This document shows, piece by piece, positions 48,287-61,322 of a stretch of 64,000 nucleotides of DNA. The stretch is taken from positions 40,379 through 104,378 of the forward strand of contig NW_004086329.1 of NCBI RefSeq assembly GCF_000220395.1. Direction: 5' to 3'. The translations under genes were made by a program, and so were the position numbers. The notes below the pieces were generated by a model. The model saw only the letters and a list, made by a program, of their open reading frames with translations. It did not search any database and had not been told where the DNA came from. Within the stretch, counting starts at the first letter, position 1. The number at the start of each line of letters is the position of its first letter. This DNA is from Ichthyophthirius multifiliis. Lineage: Eukaryota > Ciliophora > Oligohymenophorea > Hymenostomatida.

Positions 48287-51200
48287 ATGTATTTTAATTT
48301 AATAATAGCAGTACTAATATCGTTATTTTTTAAAATTTAAACCCAATAATTTTTAAAAAAATATACAGATTTCTTTGTTAACCAAATCGAAATATATTCA
48401 CCAATTCCATTATTCTAATTTCAACCAACTTAACAAGAAAATTGTGTACCTTTTTCAATATACACATCTTAAAACTATATATATTTAGCTTGTGGATAAT
48501 TCGGAATAAAAATAATAGATAAATAAACATTTGAGATAAAAAAAAGCATATAAACATAAATATCAATAATAAATATTTCATCAAATAAAAACGAAAATTT
48601 AATCTTTATGGCATCACATGAAGGATTATTAATATTCTCATATAAAAAGCAAAATTAAAGTTTGTTATAAATATATTAAAAAACACAAAAAGAAATTAAT
48701 GAAGTAAAATGCATAAATTAAGAAAGATTATTATTTTTTTATGGATTAGAAGGTATTTTAGATACCTTAGATATTTAAAATTTACGGGATATAAAATCTC
48801 ATTACTCTTATACATTGAGTAATGTAGAAATCAAAAAAGCAGTTTTTTCAAAGAATGAAGATTGGCTTTTTGTTGCAAATAGAGTTTAAGGGTTTATTAC
48901 TTTAAAAGTTGAAAAAGACACTAATGGCTTAGTAAAATCTTATACAAAAGTAAGTTATTCATTTACAAACTATTTAGAAGTATGGGATTTATGCATTTCT
49001 TTAGATGAAAAATTCGCTTTTATTATTGATAGATGGGATGCTCTATATATTTTTGACCTGAATTTAAGCTATTTTTTACCTTATGATTCATATCCTCAAG
49101 AAATCCCATTTATTAAACGGTGGTGGCCATTTTCCTCACCTTATTTGCAATCAATAAATGTTTCAGATAAAAAACTTTTTTTAGGTTTAAGGTCTAAAGG
49201 AGTACTTATTTTAGATATATATGGAGAAAAAGGAGATTTTTTAAAAGAACCTATTTTTGTACAAAAGCTATAAGTACAATACATTACCTCTTTAACTAAT
49301 AAGTGAAGAAAAAAGACTTTATTTTTTGAATGGAGATGGACTTATAATTTATCAAAAAAAAAAGCCGAATTTAAATGCCGATTACCCAAATTTATTTAAT
49401 GTATTTTAGTCTAACTTTACTGATTATTTTATGAATTAAAATACTTATGGAGTTTGGGCATGTTATCTTTTTTAGAAAAAAAATAAAACTTTTTTTGTTG
49501 TAAACTATGATAATTCTGGAATGTATATTGCTGACATTACAAAAGATCCTAATAATATGTAAATAATTTTAAATATTACTGATAAAGGATAAATTGACGA
49601 AGTTATAGTAAAAGAAAACGTGTTTTTTTTACCTTAATCTTATAGATAAAATATATTTTTAATTTATAATATATCAGAATTTCCATTTTAATTTGAATTT
49701 GCTTAACGTTTTCCTGCACCAAATAATAAAGATTTTGATTATAAGAGTTCTGACACTGATTGTTTTTTTTTTAGTAAGGAACTTTTGGGTATTGCAGCTG
49801 GAAACTATATTCTTTTATATAATGTGTTAGATTTATAAAATATTAAATTTCTTTCTTATTGGTCTATTAATTAAGATATTAATGGATAAGTGGAAGAACT
49901 TATAATTACATAAGATAATAAATATATTTTAGCATCTTTAAGGTTTTATGGAGTTGTTTGTTTTGAAATATAAAAATAAACTTTTTAAATTATAGTAAGA
50001 AATTCTAATAGGACTAAAGGAGGAGAAGGAATAATATTATCTAAAGATGGTAAACATGCTTTTGTAGCAGATGGATACAATGGATTAAGGATAATTAATA
50101 TTGAATAATTGCCAGAAATAGATATTATTACAACAATAAAACTAGATGGATGGCTAAATAATGTAATTTTAATAAAAAATGATGAATATATTATGGCTAC
50201 TAACGCAGATGGAGGGTCTTTATATCTAATAAATGTAAAAAATAAAAAGGTTCCAGAAATAATAAGTAAATTGTGGCTAAAAAATGAAGATTGCTTTTGT
50301 TAATGTGTTTTGGATGATCTTTCTTATAGTATTGTTGGCTCAAGCAAAGGTTTAAGAATTATGCCTTTAAAAAGTGGTGTACTAATTCATTCAGAGTTCA
50401 AAAAAAATAACATAAATAGAGAAAAAAATTAAATTAATCAGAATAATGATGAATATGATAAATTTAATAATATTATTCTCGAAGTAGGTGAATAGGCTGA
50501 ATTAATTATTACTTAAGTTTATCCACAAGCAGATTCATAAATAGTATAAATTTAATATTATGAAGATTTCGAGTTGAAACCTTTACCTTTTTGGATGTCT
50601 TATCATTAATTTAATTAAACTATTACATTAGATATTGTAAAAGAAAGTTTAAAAGGATAAAATTATAATTTAAATACTTTAATAGTGAATTCTTATATAC
50701 CAATTAATAAAAAATCTTTTATATTTGAGGGATTAACAAGTATAGAATAAAGTGAAGAAATATATAATTATTTAAAAATAACCAATATAATAGATGGAAA
50801 TAATTTAATTACTCAATTTTTTAATACTAATGAAGAAATAGAAATTAATGTTTAAAAAACATATATTAATAAAGATTTGAAAAACTATATAAAAAGAACT
50901 CTTTAATAAGGAATACATAGCAATCCAATAATTTTTTATACAAGAAAATCAATACAATTTATATTTGAAGAAAATTAAAAAAATAATATTAATTTTTCTT
51001 ACATATAAACTAAATCTGAAAAAGCCTAGGTTTTTATGTAAATCCAAAACATGAACTTAGAAGCTATTTTTATGAGAAGAGAATATAAAAATATTGTACT
51101 TTCATAAAATGATTTAGAAACAGAATTAATTTTTAATGGAAGAATTATTGATTTAAATAATGTTTTGAATAAAGGAATTTATATAGAATGCAAATAATTA

Positions 51201-53173
51201 TCTTTAGAGTAAATTTTAATTGAAATAGTAATAAATGATGGAATAAATAATCCTATAAAAGTATTAGATAAAGCCTCATTATTTCCTTTTTTTAAATAAA
51301 ATTAGCATGTATATTTAAACAAGCCTTTATAAGAATAATTTAATTTAAAGTTCTAAGATGGGATTATTGCTATATAAGAAGAAATCAATTTTTTATTTGA
51401 TTCATAAACTTTTATTGATTAAGATAATCCTTAATTAAAATATACAGTGTAGATATTTGATTTCGAAAATAATAAATGGAAAAATCTTACAAACGATTAT
51501 TGGCTTCATCATTTAAACTAAGATTAATTATAACTTTCTGGAAAACCTCCTACTTCCTTTTTTTATTAAAAAGTACTTGTTTAGGTTATAGCATCAGACG
51601 GATATTATTAAACTGAGGATTAATTTACTATTTACATCTATTCTGTTACTTTTATTTATATTTTAAACTTCTTATTATAGATTTGTGGTACTATTTTAGG
51701 TTTTTTTGGAATATACAGATATAGAAATTAATTTTATAATACTTATTTTGCAAAAGAAACTATGTATTCTTAGGAATTTGTTAATATTAATACTTTGTAT
51801 TCTAAAAATATTTTTCTTTATGGAGAATTGAATATAAGAGCAAAATTAATATTTAATTTGTACAAGAAATATAAAGAAAAGGAATAATAAATGATAAAAA
51901 TATTTTTATCTACAAAAAAAATAAGTTTTATAAAATAATATTAAATAATAAATATTTTAAGTAATTATTAGAAAAAAATATTGCAATAATAATAAAATAA
52001 AACTTTTAAAAAGACAATAATATAATTAGAAAGCGCTTTAAAAGTTAAGCTTTAATTAGATTTTTAGAGTTTAAATTTTTTTTCTAGATATATGTTCTCA
52101 CCTAAATGTATAAACTAAGATGGTTCTTTTAATTTTCATAAAATAGCAAACTAAATTATCCATTTAAATTTAAAATATAAATTTAAAAATTTTATTTATA
52201 ATACTATAATAATCGATAACATTAAGAAATATTAGATGAAAAAAGTAAGTTAAATCTATGCTTATATTCTTAATTCATAAATTATTTAATAGAATAAGAC
52301 ATACCTTCTTTTTTGATTTTTTAACATCTTAAAAATTATTCAATAATGTTTTTAAAAGTATACAATAAACTAGATTGGTATAAATCATATTTATATTTTC
52401 AATCTTTAGATGAGGAAAAATAGCCTTTTTATTCTCTTTAAAATTTAAAGATAAACGAATAAAAAATATGTGAAGCATTAAATATTTTAAAATTTGATTT
52501 AAGAAGTATTGACTACTAATTTTTTTTTCAAAATGGCATAAATATGAGTTTAGTAATAGATAAAATCAAAATAGATGCACTTGGTCTTGCATATGAATCA
52601 CATAATTCATTTTAATTTTAAAGAGGGGAATGTTTTCAATTATATGATTATTAAATTTCTGGAGTTAAGGCTTTTAAAAAAATAGAAACTTCTCGTATTA
52701 TGTGGATTAGGAAACATTTCAAAATTAATTATTAACCTTATGGTACTAATTAAAATAATCCCCTTCCAAATTGGATGAAGTTTTCTATTTAAAATAATAC
52801 CCTTAAAATGAAAGGAGTCCCTGAATTTTATGATTAAGAAACTATTCTAATTAGAATTTATGATTAAAATCAATTTATTTTAAGATAATTTTTACTTAAA
52901 GTTATTAATGAAGCTCAACCAAATGAAGTTGATGAAAAAACTAATGAATTTTCTATAGGTCAAAATTTTCAGTTTACAAATTTTTGTAGTGTTCTTAATA
53001 AAAATGTATCAGAAATAAAAAATACGAATTTAATTAATAATCATAAATTCATTATAATTAATAATAATAAATCAAATTATTATGAAACAAATAGTTTTTA
53101 AATAAAAAATAGTTAGAAAATTAACAATAGTGTATTGTAATTAAATTATAAATAAAGTAATATAATGAGATGA
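48287..53173 (+). CDS. Large secretory-pathway protein: propeller, cadherin-like domains, one TM helix
   Basis: The N-terminus MYFNLIIAVLISLFFK is a signal peptide. About 700 residues of LVIVD-like propeller repeats follow (YIYLACGQFGIKIID, FMASHEGLLIFSY, DGKHAFVADGYNGLRIINIE, LGLRSKGVLILDIYG). Next are cadherin-like (dystroglycan-type, CADG) segments with PFWMSY (about 50590), then a late one (LHHLNQDQLQLSGKPPTSF, VIASDGYYQTEDQFTI, 51500-51630). A transmembrane helix follows at about 51645-51720 (FIYILNFLLQICGTILGFFG). Beyond it lie 480 residues that end in another CADG-like stretch (LPNWMKFS, LKMKGVPEFYDQETILIRIY). Start ATG 48287-48289, stop TGA 53171-53173. Frame breaks lie near 49295-49310 and at A10 (49354-49363). 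This architecture is common among unnamed ciliate membrane proteins. I cannot name a ligand or role. Confidence 0.75.
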
Positions 53174-53276
53174 TTTTTTTTAAAAAAAAAAAATATTTAG
53201 ATGTTTTTAATTACTTGAAAAAAGTCAAATAATTTTATCACTATATAATATTCTCAAAAAATAAACATAATTTATA

Positions 53277-53281
<5 letters not shown>

Positions 53282-53343
<62 letters not shown>
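53282..53343. repeat. (TA)n microsatellite
   Basis: About 60 bases of pure TA between two plus-strand genes (stop 53173, next start 53457). It is the longest TA run in the window. Confidence 0.9.
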
Positions 53344-53345
<2 letters not shown>

Positions 53346-53456
53346 CTTACTATTTAATATTTTTAAAATTTAAAATTTATTTTATTTAAGATTTTTTTTT
53401 TTCAAAATTTTAAAAATTATAGCAAATTTTCAAAAAGCATTTAGTATAAATAACAT

Positions 53457-55003
53457 ATGATTAAATTTAATTTAATAATAATACTTTCTTTGTATTTACT
53501 CTCTATAAAAACTCAAGTACTATTACAAGATAAAATATACACTTTAGCCCACAACTCCGAGGATAAATTACCAATTCTATAAGATGGTGAAATTCAATAA
53601 CCATGGAATTACAATCAAAATTAAGAAACAACTTGTCATCCTGCCCCAACCATATATGAATTAAGTCAATAAACTTTTAGAAAGATACTTATAGAATCAA
53701 GTTAAAATATTTAATTAGTTTTAAATGTAATAAAAATAAAAAAAAATATTGAAAACAAAAAAATTAAAGGACTTTGATAATAAGTAAATGAATGTCACTT
53801 TAAGGCAAAACACTATTGAATAAGGAAAAAAACAAGAATACATAGTAACATACAATTGCCTTCCGAATTCTAAATGGGGAAGGATATATCTAAATGTATA
53901 TATTAATGAAACTCATTAAAAAAATTTGAATTTTTCATTTTTAAAAATATGCAATAATCCACAATAAAAATATGATATTTCTATATTAATTCTTATGGTA
54001 GTTTCAATAATAATAGCAGGAATAGGAGCTATATAAATAGAAAATCCAATAATAATAGATAACGAAGAATAAATATAAGAAGTATCAAAAACTCATGCAT
54101 TTACATTTGTTTTAACTGGTATAATTATATTATATTTATTTTATTTTATATATAAATAAAAAAGCTTCATTTTTCCTCATTATACTATATTATTTTTATT
54201 ATTATCTTTCTTAATTATTAAAAATCTTGATATTAATATCAGGCTTTTCTTCTTCTTCTTTATTAATAACTGAATATTTAGATAAATTATAATTTATGCC
54301 AAAGAAAAATTTTGAATTTAAATATTTAGGAATATTATCATTTAATTATATAGTATCATGTTGTATATCTTCTATACTTATCTTATTTTATGCATTAACT
54401 TAAAATTGGATTTTATCAAATTTGATTGCCTTTTCAATTATATTTTTAATGTTTAAAATTATTAGAGTTCCTTCATATAAAATTGCCTTCATTTTATTAT
54501 CTATGGCTTTTCTTTATGATATTTATTGGGTCTTTTTAAGCTCAAATATATTCGGTTAATCCGTTATGGCCGCAGTGGCTACTAAATTAGATTTACCAAT
54601 GATGCTTTATTGTCCTAAATTAAGCGATTATCCAGTATAGACTTGCTCTTTGATTGGATTGGGGGATATTGCTTTGCCAGGAATTTTTTTGGCTTACTGT
54701 TATAAATTCAGTAGATAAAAATATAATAATAGTACTTACTTTTTAACTTCTTATGCTGGATATATTATTGGGATTCTTATTTGTGTTATTTGTTTAACAG
54801 TTTTTAATACTGCCTAACCTGCTCTGCTTTATTTAAGTCCTTGCACTCTTATTCCGGTTGGTATTCATGCACTTCTTAAAAATGATTTTATGGAAATGTG
54901 GAATGGTATACAATAAAAAGTTAATTTTGAAAAAACTAATGGATTTTAATAATAAGAAATTAAAGGTACATTTTAGTATTTGGATGAAAAAGATGAATTA
55001 TGA
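53457..55003 (+). CDS. Signal peptide peptidase-like intramembrane aspartyl protease
   Basis: Presenilin/SPP-clan protease that cuts type II membrane helices. The signal peptide MIKFNLIIILSLYLLS starts at ATG 53457-53459. A luminal N-terminal region of about 170 residues (one CHPAPT stretch) may be a diverged PA domain, as in the SPPL2 group. Several membrane helices follow. Catalytic motifs are clear: AFLYDIYWVF (YD Asp, about 54512) and LIGLGDIALPG (GxGD Asp, about 54655), then QPALLYLSP (the PAL motif, about 54819). The C-terminal cytosolic tail is short (MEMWNGIQ, then Gln/Lys-rich). Stop TGA 55001-55003. Frame changes occur near 53755-53785 and 54220-54240; the protein sense resumes after each. 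The second lies in a membrane helix between the N-domain and the YD helix. Confidence 0.88.
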
Positions 55004-58000
55004 TACTAAAAATACTTATTTATTGATAAAGGGTCAATTTTGGTTATTTCGAAATTCGATATTAATTTCTTTTTAGCCTTTATAATTTTTATAAATATAT
55101 ATATTTATATATTAAATTTATATTCAAAAAGTTATTTTTATTTAAATAGTATATTTATATATTAAATTTTATTTTATAAATCGTATTTAAACTTATTTTA
55201 TAAAAAGGAAATTTAATTATTGTATACGCAATAAATAAAAAATTGATTTTGAAAATAAAACTTTATTTAAAATATATATAATTTGTATATACAAAAATAA
55301 AAAAAAGCCCTCCTATATTGTAAATAAATAATTTTTTTAATATTTTTTGTTGTAAATTTTATATATTAGTAGTATAAAAATATTAAATTATATATTTTAT
55401 TTTTATTTCATAAAAAAAAAATGAAAAAAAATGCAAACATAATTTTTTTTAAAAAAAATAATAATATAAATAAGGCCTAAATGTAATGTAAATTAAGATC
55501 ATTTAAGATAAAATTGCAGAGTAATTATAAAAAAACCTTTAATACTTATAACAAATGAGCTAATTATATTTTGCATTAATCAATGATAGTTAAAGTATTA
55601 AATATATATATATAGTTTTAATATTGTAATATATTTTAATAATATTAGGTTTTAATTTATAAATATTTATATAAATTACAGTTAATTTTATTATTAAATT
55701 ATTCCTTAGATTTTAATAATTATTTTTAATTTTATTAAATTACAGATATTAATATTATATTTTTTTAAATTTATATAATTTATAAAAACAATAATAAATA
55801 CGCTTTAATATTATAAATTTATATTTTTTAATTTTTTGTATTTCATTATAATAAGTTAAAAAGAAATAAACTTTATTTTAAAAATATAACATTTAAGCAT
55901 ATAATATTATTGTATAACATTATAAAATAAACAATTAATATCCCAAAAACTCAAAAAGAAAGAAGATTAAAACATGATTTAAATACTATATGTACTATTA
56001 ATATATAATAGTAACTAATATAAAAGCAATTTATAGATAAAAAAATAAATATTAAATTTTAAACAAATTTTCGAATAAATAAACAATATAATAAAAAATA
56101 AATCAAAATTTAAATAATTTTTTAATTATTTGTAATCATGAAATTGGATTAGATTTTTAATATCTAATAAATAGAAATAATAATTAATGAAAAGAGCAAA
56201 CATATCACTTCTAGATATATTATGAACAATATTTTTTTTTACATGGAATTTTTATATATCTAATTATATGAAGTTTATATAAAATTTATTGGTTGGCTTT
56301 ATTTTTTATGTGAGATAACGAGTTTTTATTGAAATAAAAACCTATATATTAATAAAAAAAATTAAATTTTTTTATCAAATTAATAATTAATATAAATGAA
56401 ACAAAAAATCTATTAAGTAATTATATTATAACCATAATAATTTAGGAGGCGAATATAAAGATCAATAAAGTTTAAAAAACTAGGTCTAAACTCAACCATA
56501 ATGTTTTTTTATGATTTTTTGTTTTTATTTAAAAAATCTAGTTTATAGGTAAAATTAATATTTATATTTAATTTTTAAAATTAGAATTTTAAATATAAAC
56601 TAAGACTTACTAAAAAAATACAGTTATAATGTGACTTTAATTAATAAATCTTATAATAAAAGAACAAATTAAATAATTATTACCAAATAACCTATTTTTA
56701 ATTTAAAATATTATTTTTATGAAAGGATTTTATTACAATGTATATTAAAATATTTTAATAAATATAAAAAATAAATTATAAAAAAATATACAAATAAAAA
56801 TGAATTAAATACATTAAAACCAAATATAAGATAAAAAAAAACAAATAACTTAATTATAATAGCATTTAGACTAATCATAATAAATATAAAAAGGAAGTTT
56901 TTTAATTTTAAAAGCAAAAAAACTAGTAGAACCTAAGATTTGTAGATATATGAAACATATCTGGAAAAGTTGTAAAAGCATAATTATTTTTGATGGGATT
57001 TACTGTATTTTGGGCTAGGATTTATGAATAAAGCAATTTTAAAACATTTTTTAAATCAAAATATTAATATTATGGGTTCGCTATTTTAATTCCTTCATTA
57101 GTGCATTCTTTTTATATTTAAAAAAATAAAGTTCAATGATGGAAACATTAGATAAAAAGTATTCTTAATTATATTTGTAAAATTATGTTAATAAAATAAA
57201 ATGAATTATTTTTGTTTAAAAAAAATATAATTGATTATATTGCTTTTTTTATTTTTGATATATTTTTATTAAAAAAACTAAAATAAGATATTATGGAAAA
57301 AAATTATATATTATATTATATATATAATTTTCAAAAATAAATAAAAAATAAATAAAAATAAGAAAAAATTGAAAATTTTTTGAAATAAATATTATAAATA
57401 AAATAAATATCAATCATTTCATTATTTGTTTTTTGTTTTCGTTTAAATTTAATAGATAAAGTATATTTATTTATAATTAATTAATATTGTTTTATTTGAT
57501 CGCAATTATTTATTTTGAATGCTTAATTTTTTTAAATAATAAATTAAATTAAATTAAATTAAATTAAATTAAATTAAATTAAATTAAATTAATTTTTTTT
57601 TTTTATACATTATTTTTTTATTTATTTAATTTGATTTTATTTTCTTAATAGATATATTATTAAATATATCTTTTTTTATTACATTAAATTTAATTAATTA
57701 TATATTTTTAATTTATTTTTTTCCTAATATTAAAATATTGTTTTAAATTTTATTTTATTTTTTTTGATTAAATTATATTAAAAAAATATAAAAATTTATT
57801 ATTTTTAATAAAAATATTTCTTTAAATCCTAATATATTTAAACTATATAAAAAATTTTCTTTTTTTTCCATGTTATATTTTTTCATATATATTTTTATTT
57901 TCAGTATATATATTTTTTTAATCAAGATTACTTTAATTCTTTTATGTTAATTAAATTTTAAAAATAATCATTGTATATTTATAAATATATTAAATAATTC

Positions 58001-58407
58001 CATTAGAAATTAAATAGTGAATAATAATTATATAAATAATATTTATTTATATATATAGAAATCTCAATTTACCTAAACCTTTTCTCTGTTTTAAACTATT
58101 TTTAATGCCTAAATATTAAATTTTATTTTTTATTATCAATAAAAATTTATCAAAATGTAATTTTAATCGTATTTAAAATTAATATAATTTTCTTTATATA
58201 CTAAATAATAAAAAGATAATAAATAATTAATTAAATTAATTTTAGATTATATTAATATTTTAATATATTTACAAATCATGCTTTTTTTAACAAAATTAAG
58301 TTCAATAAATATTTTTATAAGTTTTATAATACTATTTACATAAAAATATTTCCCTTTTATTAGATTTAATATATTAAAAAAAATAAAAACTAAAGTAATT
58401 TATTTAT
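55004..58407. other. 3.4-kb A/T region with pentanucleotide repeat
   Basis: Between the SPP-like stop and the CXC-gene stop (convergent). No convincing conserved frame. A slightly less A/T-rich patch at 56940-57070 gives a short plus-strand frame (MKHIWKSCKSIIIFDGIYC) that stops at TGA and resembles nothing I know. An (AAATT)n array is at 57541-57592. Confidence 0.5.
57541..57592. repeat. (AAATT)10 tandem repeat
   Basis: Ten perfect copies of the 5-mer AAATT. It is the only repeat in the window with a unit longer than two bases. Its neighbourhood is non-coding. Confidence 0.92.
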
Positions 58408-59668
58408 TCATTCATATTTTTCATTATTAATATATTAATTTTAAGACTATATTTCAAGATTGAAAACATTATAAGTATCAAAAGTCATTTATTTTTACAT
58501 TATATTTTTATATTCTTATTAAAATTAATTAAAAAAGGGATTTTAATAGAAATTTTCAAAATCTTATTATTATTGATTATAAGAGCTTTACACAAATAAC
58601 TATTAATTTTTTAACTAACTTATTTTATTATTCTTTAAAAAACCTAAATTTTAACAGCTTTTTTGGCATCTACATTAATTATTACATTTAATTCCTGTAT
58701 TAAAACATTCACAATATTTTTTATAACAATTAGATTCTTTTGAATTATTAAAATATTAACTATTTTTTAGCTATATTATTAAAAAAAAATGAGCATTTTA
58801 AAAAATAATATTTATATATTTACTTCTTCATTTTATAAAAAATCAATTTTAAAAGCATTAATATTTTTTTCATTTAAAAAATTAATTTTTTATTATATTT
58901 ATTAACTATGTTCAACTGTATTACAGCATTAGTTACAATTACTATCTTTTGTACAATATTAGCCTGAGTTAAAACAGTCACAATAAAATTTTAAGCATTT
59001 GCTTTTTTTACAGTTACAAATAATTATATTGTTTATTTATAAGTTATTCTCTATTATTTGTTGTTCTTGTGTAAAACTGTTAGACTTTGATTCAAAAAGA
59101 TTATAAAGCTTATTATTTTTTCCATATCTAATACTGTTAATTTAGTTTAAATGTATTAAACGATTTTTTATCTTTTTTTATAATTATTTTTTTTATTTTG
59201 AAGAGTTATTATTTATATTTTCATCATTATTTAATGTTTTTTATTCCTTTTTTATTATTTAGGGAAAATTATCATCACTTTCAATTATTTGTATAATTAA
59301 ATTTTTTGTTATTAATTCGTTTTTAAAATATTTTTAACTGCTTTTATTAGAGAATACCATTGTTACCCATTTTTTATCAATATTATCGTTTATTTCAATT
59401 TAGTTTTTTTATTAAAAAGTCAATTTTTATATTATTTTTTTATTTTTTAAAGTTTCTTCTTGTTCGTTTTTATTATTTATGCATATTTTTTAAAAAATAT
59501 AAGTTTATGTGTTTTAACTATTAAAATAATTTTGTAATTATTTATATTTAATTTATAAAATTTATATAATTACTCATCTGTTTATTAAAATTAATATTCA
59601 TTTTTATTATTATGACATTAATTTTCTTTAATTATTTAATTTTCGGTTTAAAAGTTTTTAATACTCAT
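58408..59668 (-). CDS. Tesmin/TSO1-like CXC (CRC) domain protein
   Basis: CXC proteins (tesmin, TSO1, LIN54) bind DNA, typically CHR-type promoters, in cell-cycle control. The first CXC motif is complete: CNCKKSKCLKFYCDCF, SGQYCTKDSNCNQCCNT. The linker EKNINAFKIDFL corresponds to the conserved RNPxAFxPKI of the family. A second Cys block follows after an apparent intron: CYKKYCECFNTGIKCNN, then QCRCQKSC; its expected leading CNCKK piece was not located and may be in the intron boundary region (58740-58800). The N-terminal 250 residues are Asn/Lys/Gln-rich, starting MSIKNFQTENQ at ATG 59666-59668. The C-terminal tail is Gln/Asn-rich and ends at TGA 58408-58410. At least one further intron lies near 59400-59560. 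Confidence 0.87.
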
Positions 59669-61322
59669 TTTTTTATATTCACTTTTTTTAATTACTTTTT
59701 TAATTTATAATTACTAATTTGGTTAAAAAATTTAAAATATTTTTTGAAAAATAATAAAGAATAAATAATTCCTTTTTATTTTTCTTTTATATATATTTTT
59801 ATTAATAAAAATCCAAAAAATAATTTTTTCCAATATCTAATTTCATTTTAAATAATAATTAAATAACGAAAAAAAAAAAAGCGCGGTAAAATTTAATTTT
59901 TCTTTTTAGTTTTATAATATAAAAAAATAATTAAAATTTAATTTTAAAATAAGTTTAAACTTAAAAATTACTTTTGTCAATATAAAAATTAAGTAAAATA
60001 TAGTTTATTATATTATTTACTTTTTAATAAAAATATGTAAATATAAATATCATATTAAAATAATAGGTTAATAAATATTAATAGAAATAGCTTTTTAGTT
60101 TTTAATACATTTGCTTATTTACTTAATTGATTCTAACTCTTTATAAATTATATAAAAAAAAAATCTAATAATGATTTTAATATATTATCATAATATTATA
60201 AAAATGAAAATTATTTAGAAGAAAAATTAATAATTATAAATTTAAATTTAAAAATAAAAATGATATTTTTACACAATAATGTGTTTTAAAAAAATAATTA
60301 AATAATTAATTTTTTTTAATAAAAAATTAAAACATGATTATGTCGTAATAATTATTTTTATGTTAAAGTTATCAAAAAAGGATTATATTATTTTTAAAAT
60401 TATATTTAATTAATAATATAAAATCAAATAAATTAAAAATTTCAAAAGTATTTTTAAACTTATTAAAGTTAAAATTGTAACGAGAACACAAAGGAATTGT
60501 TTTAAAATTTAAGTTTTCAAATATAAATATAATTTAATAAAAATATCTCCAAATTATTTTAATAAATTTTGAAATTATCTAAACTCTTATTTATTAATCC
60601 CAATACTCTTTTCTTCCCTTAATAATTTATGAAATCGACTTAATAAATTTTTATGTATATTATTATAAGCCTATATATTTAGCCAAATTAGAATAATTTT
60701 ATAAATCAAAAAAACTTGATTAAAATATATTTAAAAAATAAAAAACATTTATTTATAAAATATAATTATCTAGAATTTAAATATTATAATATAATACTAT
60801 TATAGAAGAAAATGATTGAGAAAAAAAAAATGAGTTAATTATTTTTATTAATAAAATGTAAAAAATAAAATATTATTATCCAAAATAGTAAAAATATTTA
60901 ATAAATAATAAAACATATAATATTTAGCAAAAATATTATATTTTATATTAATTATGCTTTTTTTTACAGAAATTATTCACTATTTTTTTAATTATTTTTA
61001 TTCTATTTTTATATAAAATAAGTATAATATATAATACTATTATATTAATATATTTAGTATTCTTTATTTATTAATATATTTTAATAATTATTTCTTCTAA
61101 TTATAATAAATTATTTTAAATTTAATGTTTTTTTATAATAATAATAATTAAATTACTATCATATATCTAAAATACAAAATAATCAATTTTATAATAAAAA
61201 TTGAAAAAATTTAATTATATAAATAAATTTTTAATTTTTATTAGTTAAACAAACAGTTATTTTAATAAATAAAAATAATAAAAATTTATTGAAGATAACA
61301 TAATAAAAATAAAACTAAAAAA
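59669..61322. promoter_or_regulatory. 1.65-kb divergent A/T spacer
   Basis: Between the start of the CXC gene (minus) and the start of the CCDC81-like gene (plus). Only a tiny GCGCGG patch at 59881-59886 breaks the A/T background. No gene recognised. Confidence 0.5.

Noticed and set aside
53282..53343. Telomere or centromere repeat
   Set aside because: It is a simple TA microsatellite. Ciliate telomeres of this group are G-rich (TTGGGG type), and no such repeat occurs in the window.
57541..57592. CRISPR or direct-repeat array
   Set aside because: Perfect 5-bp units without spacers in a eukaryotic genome; a microsatellite.
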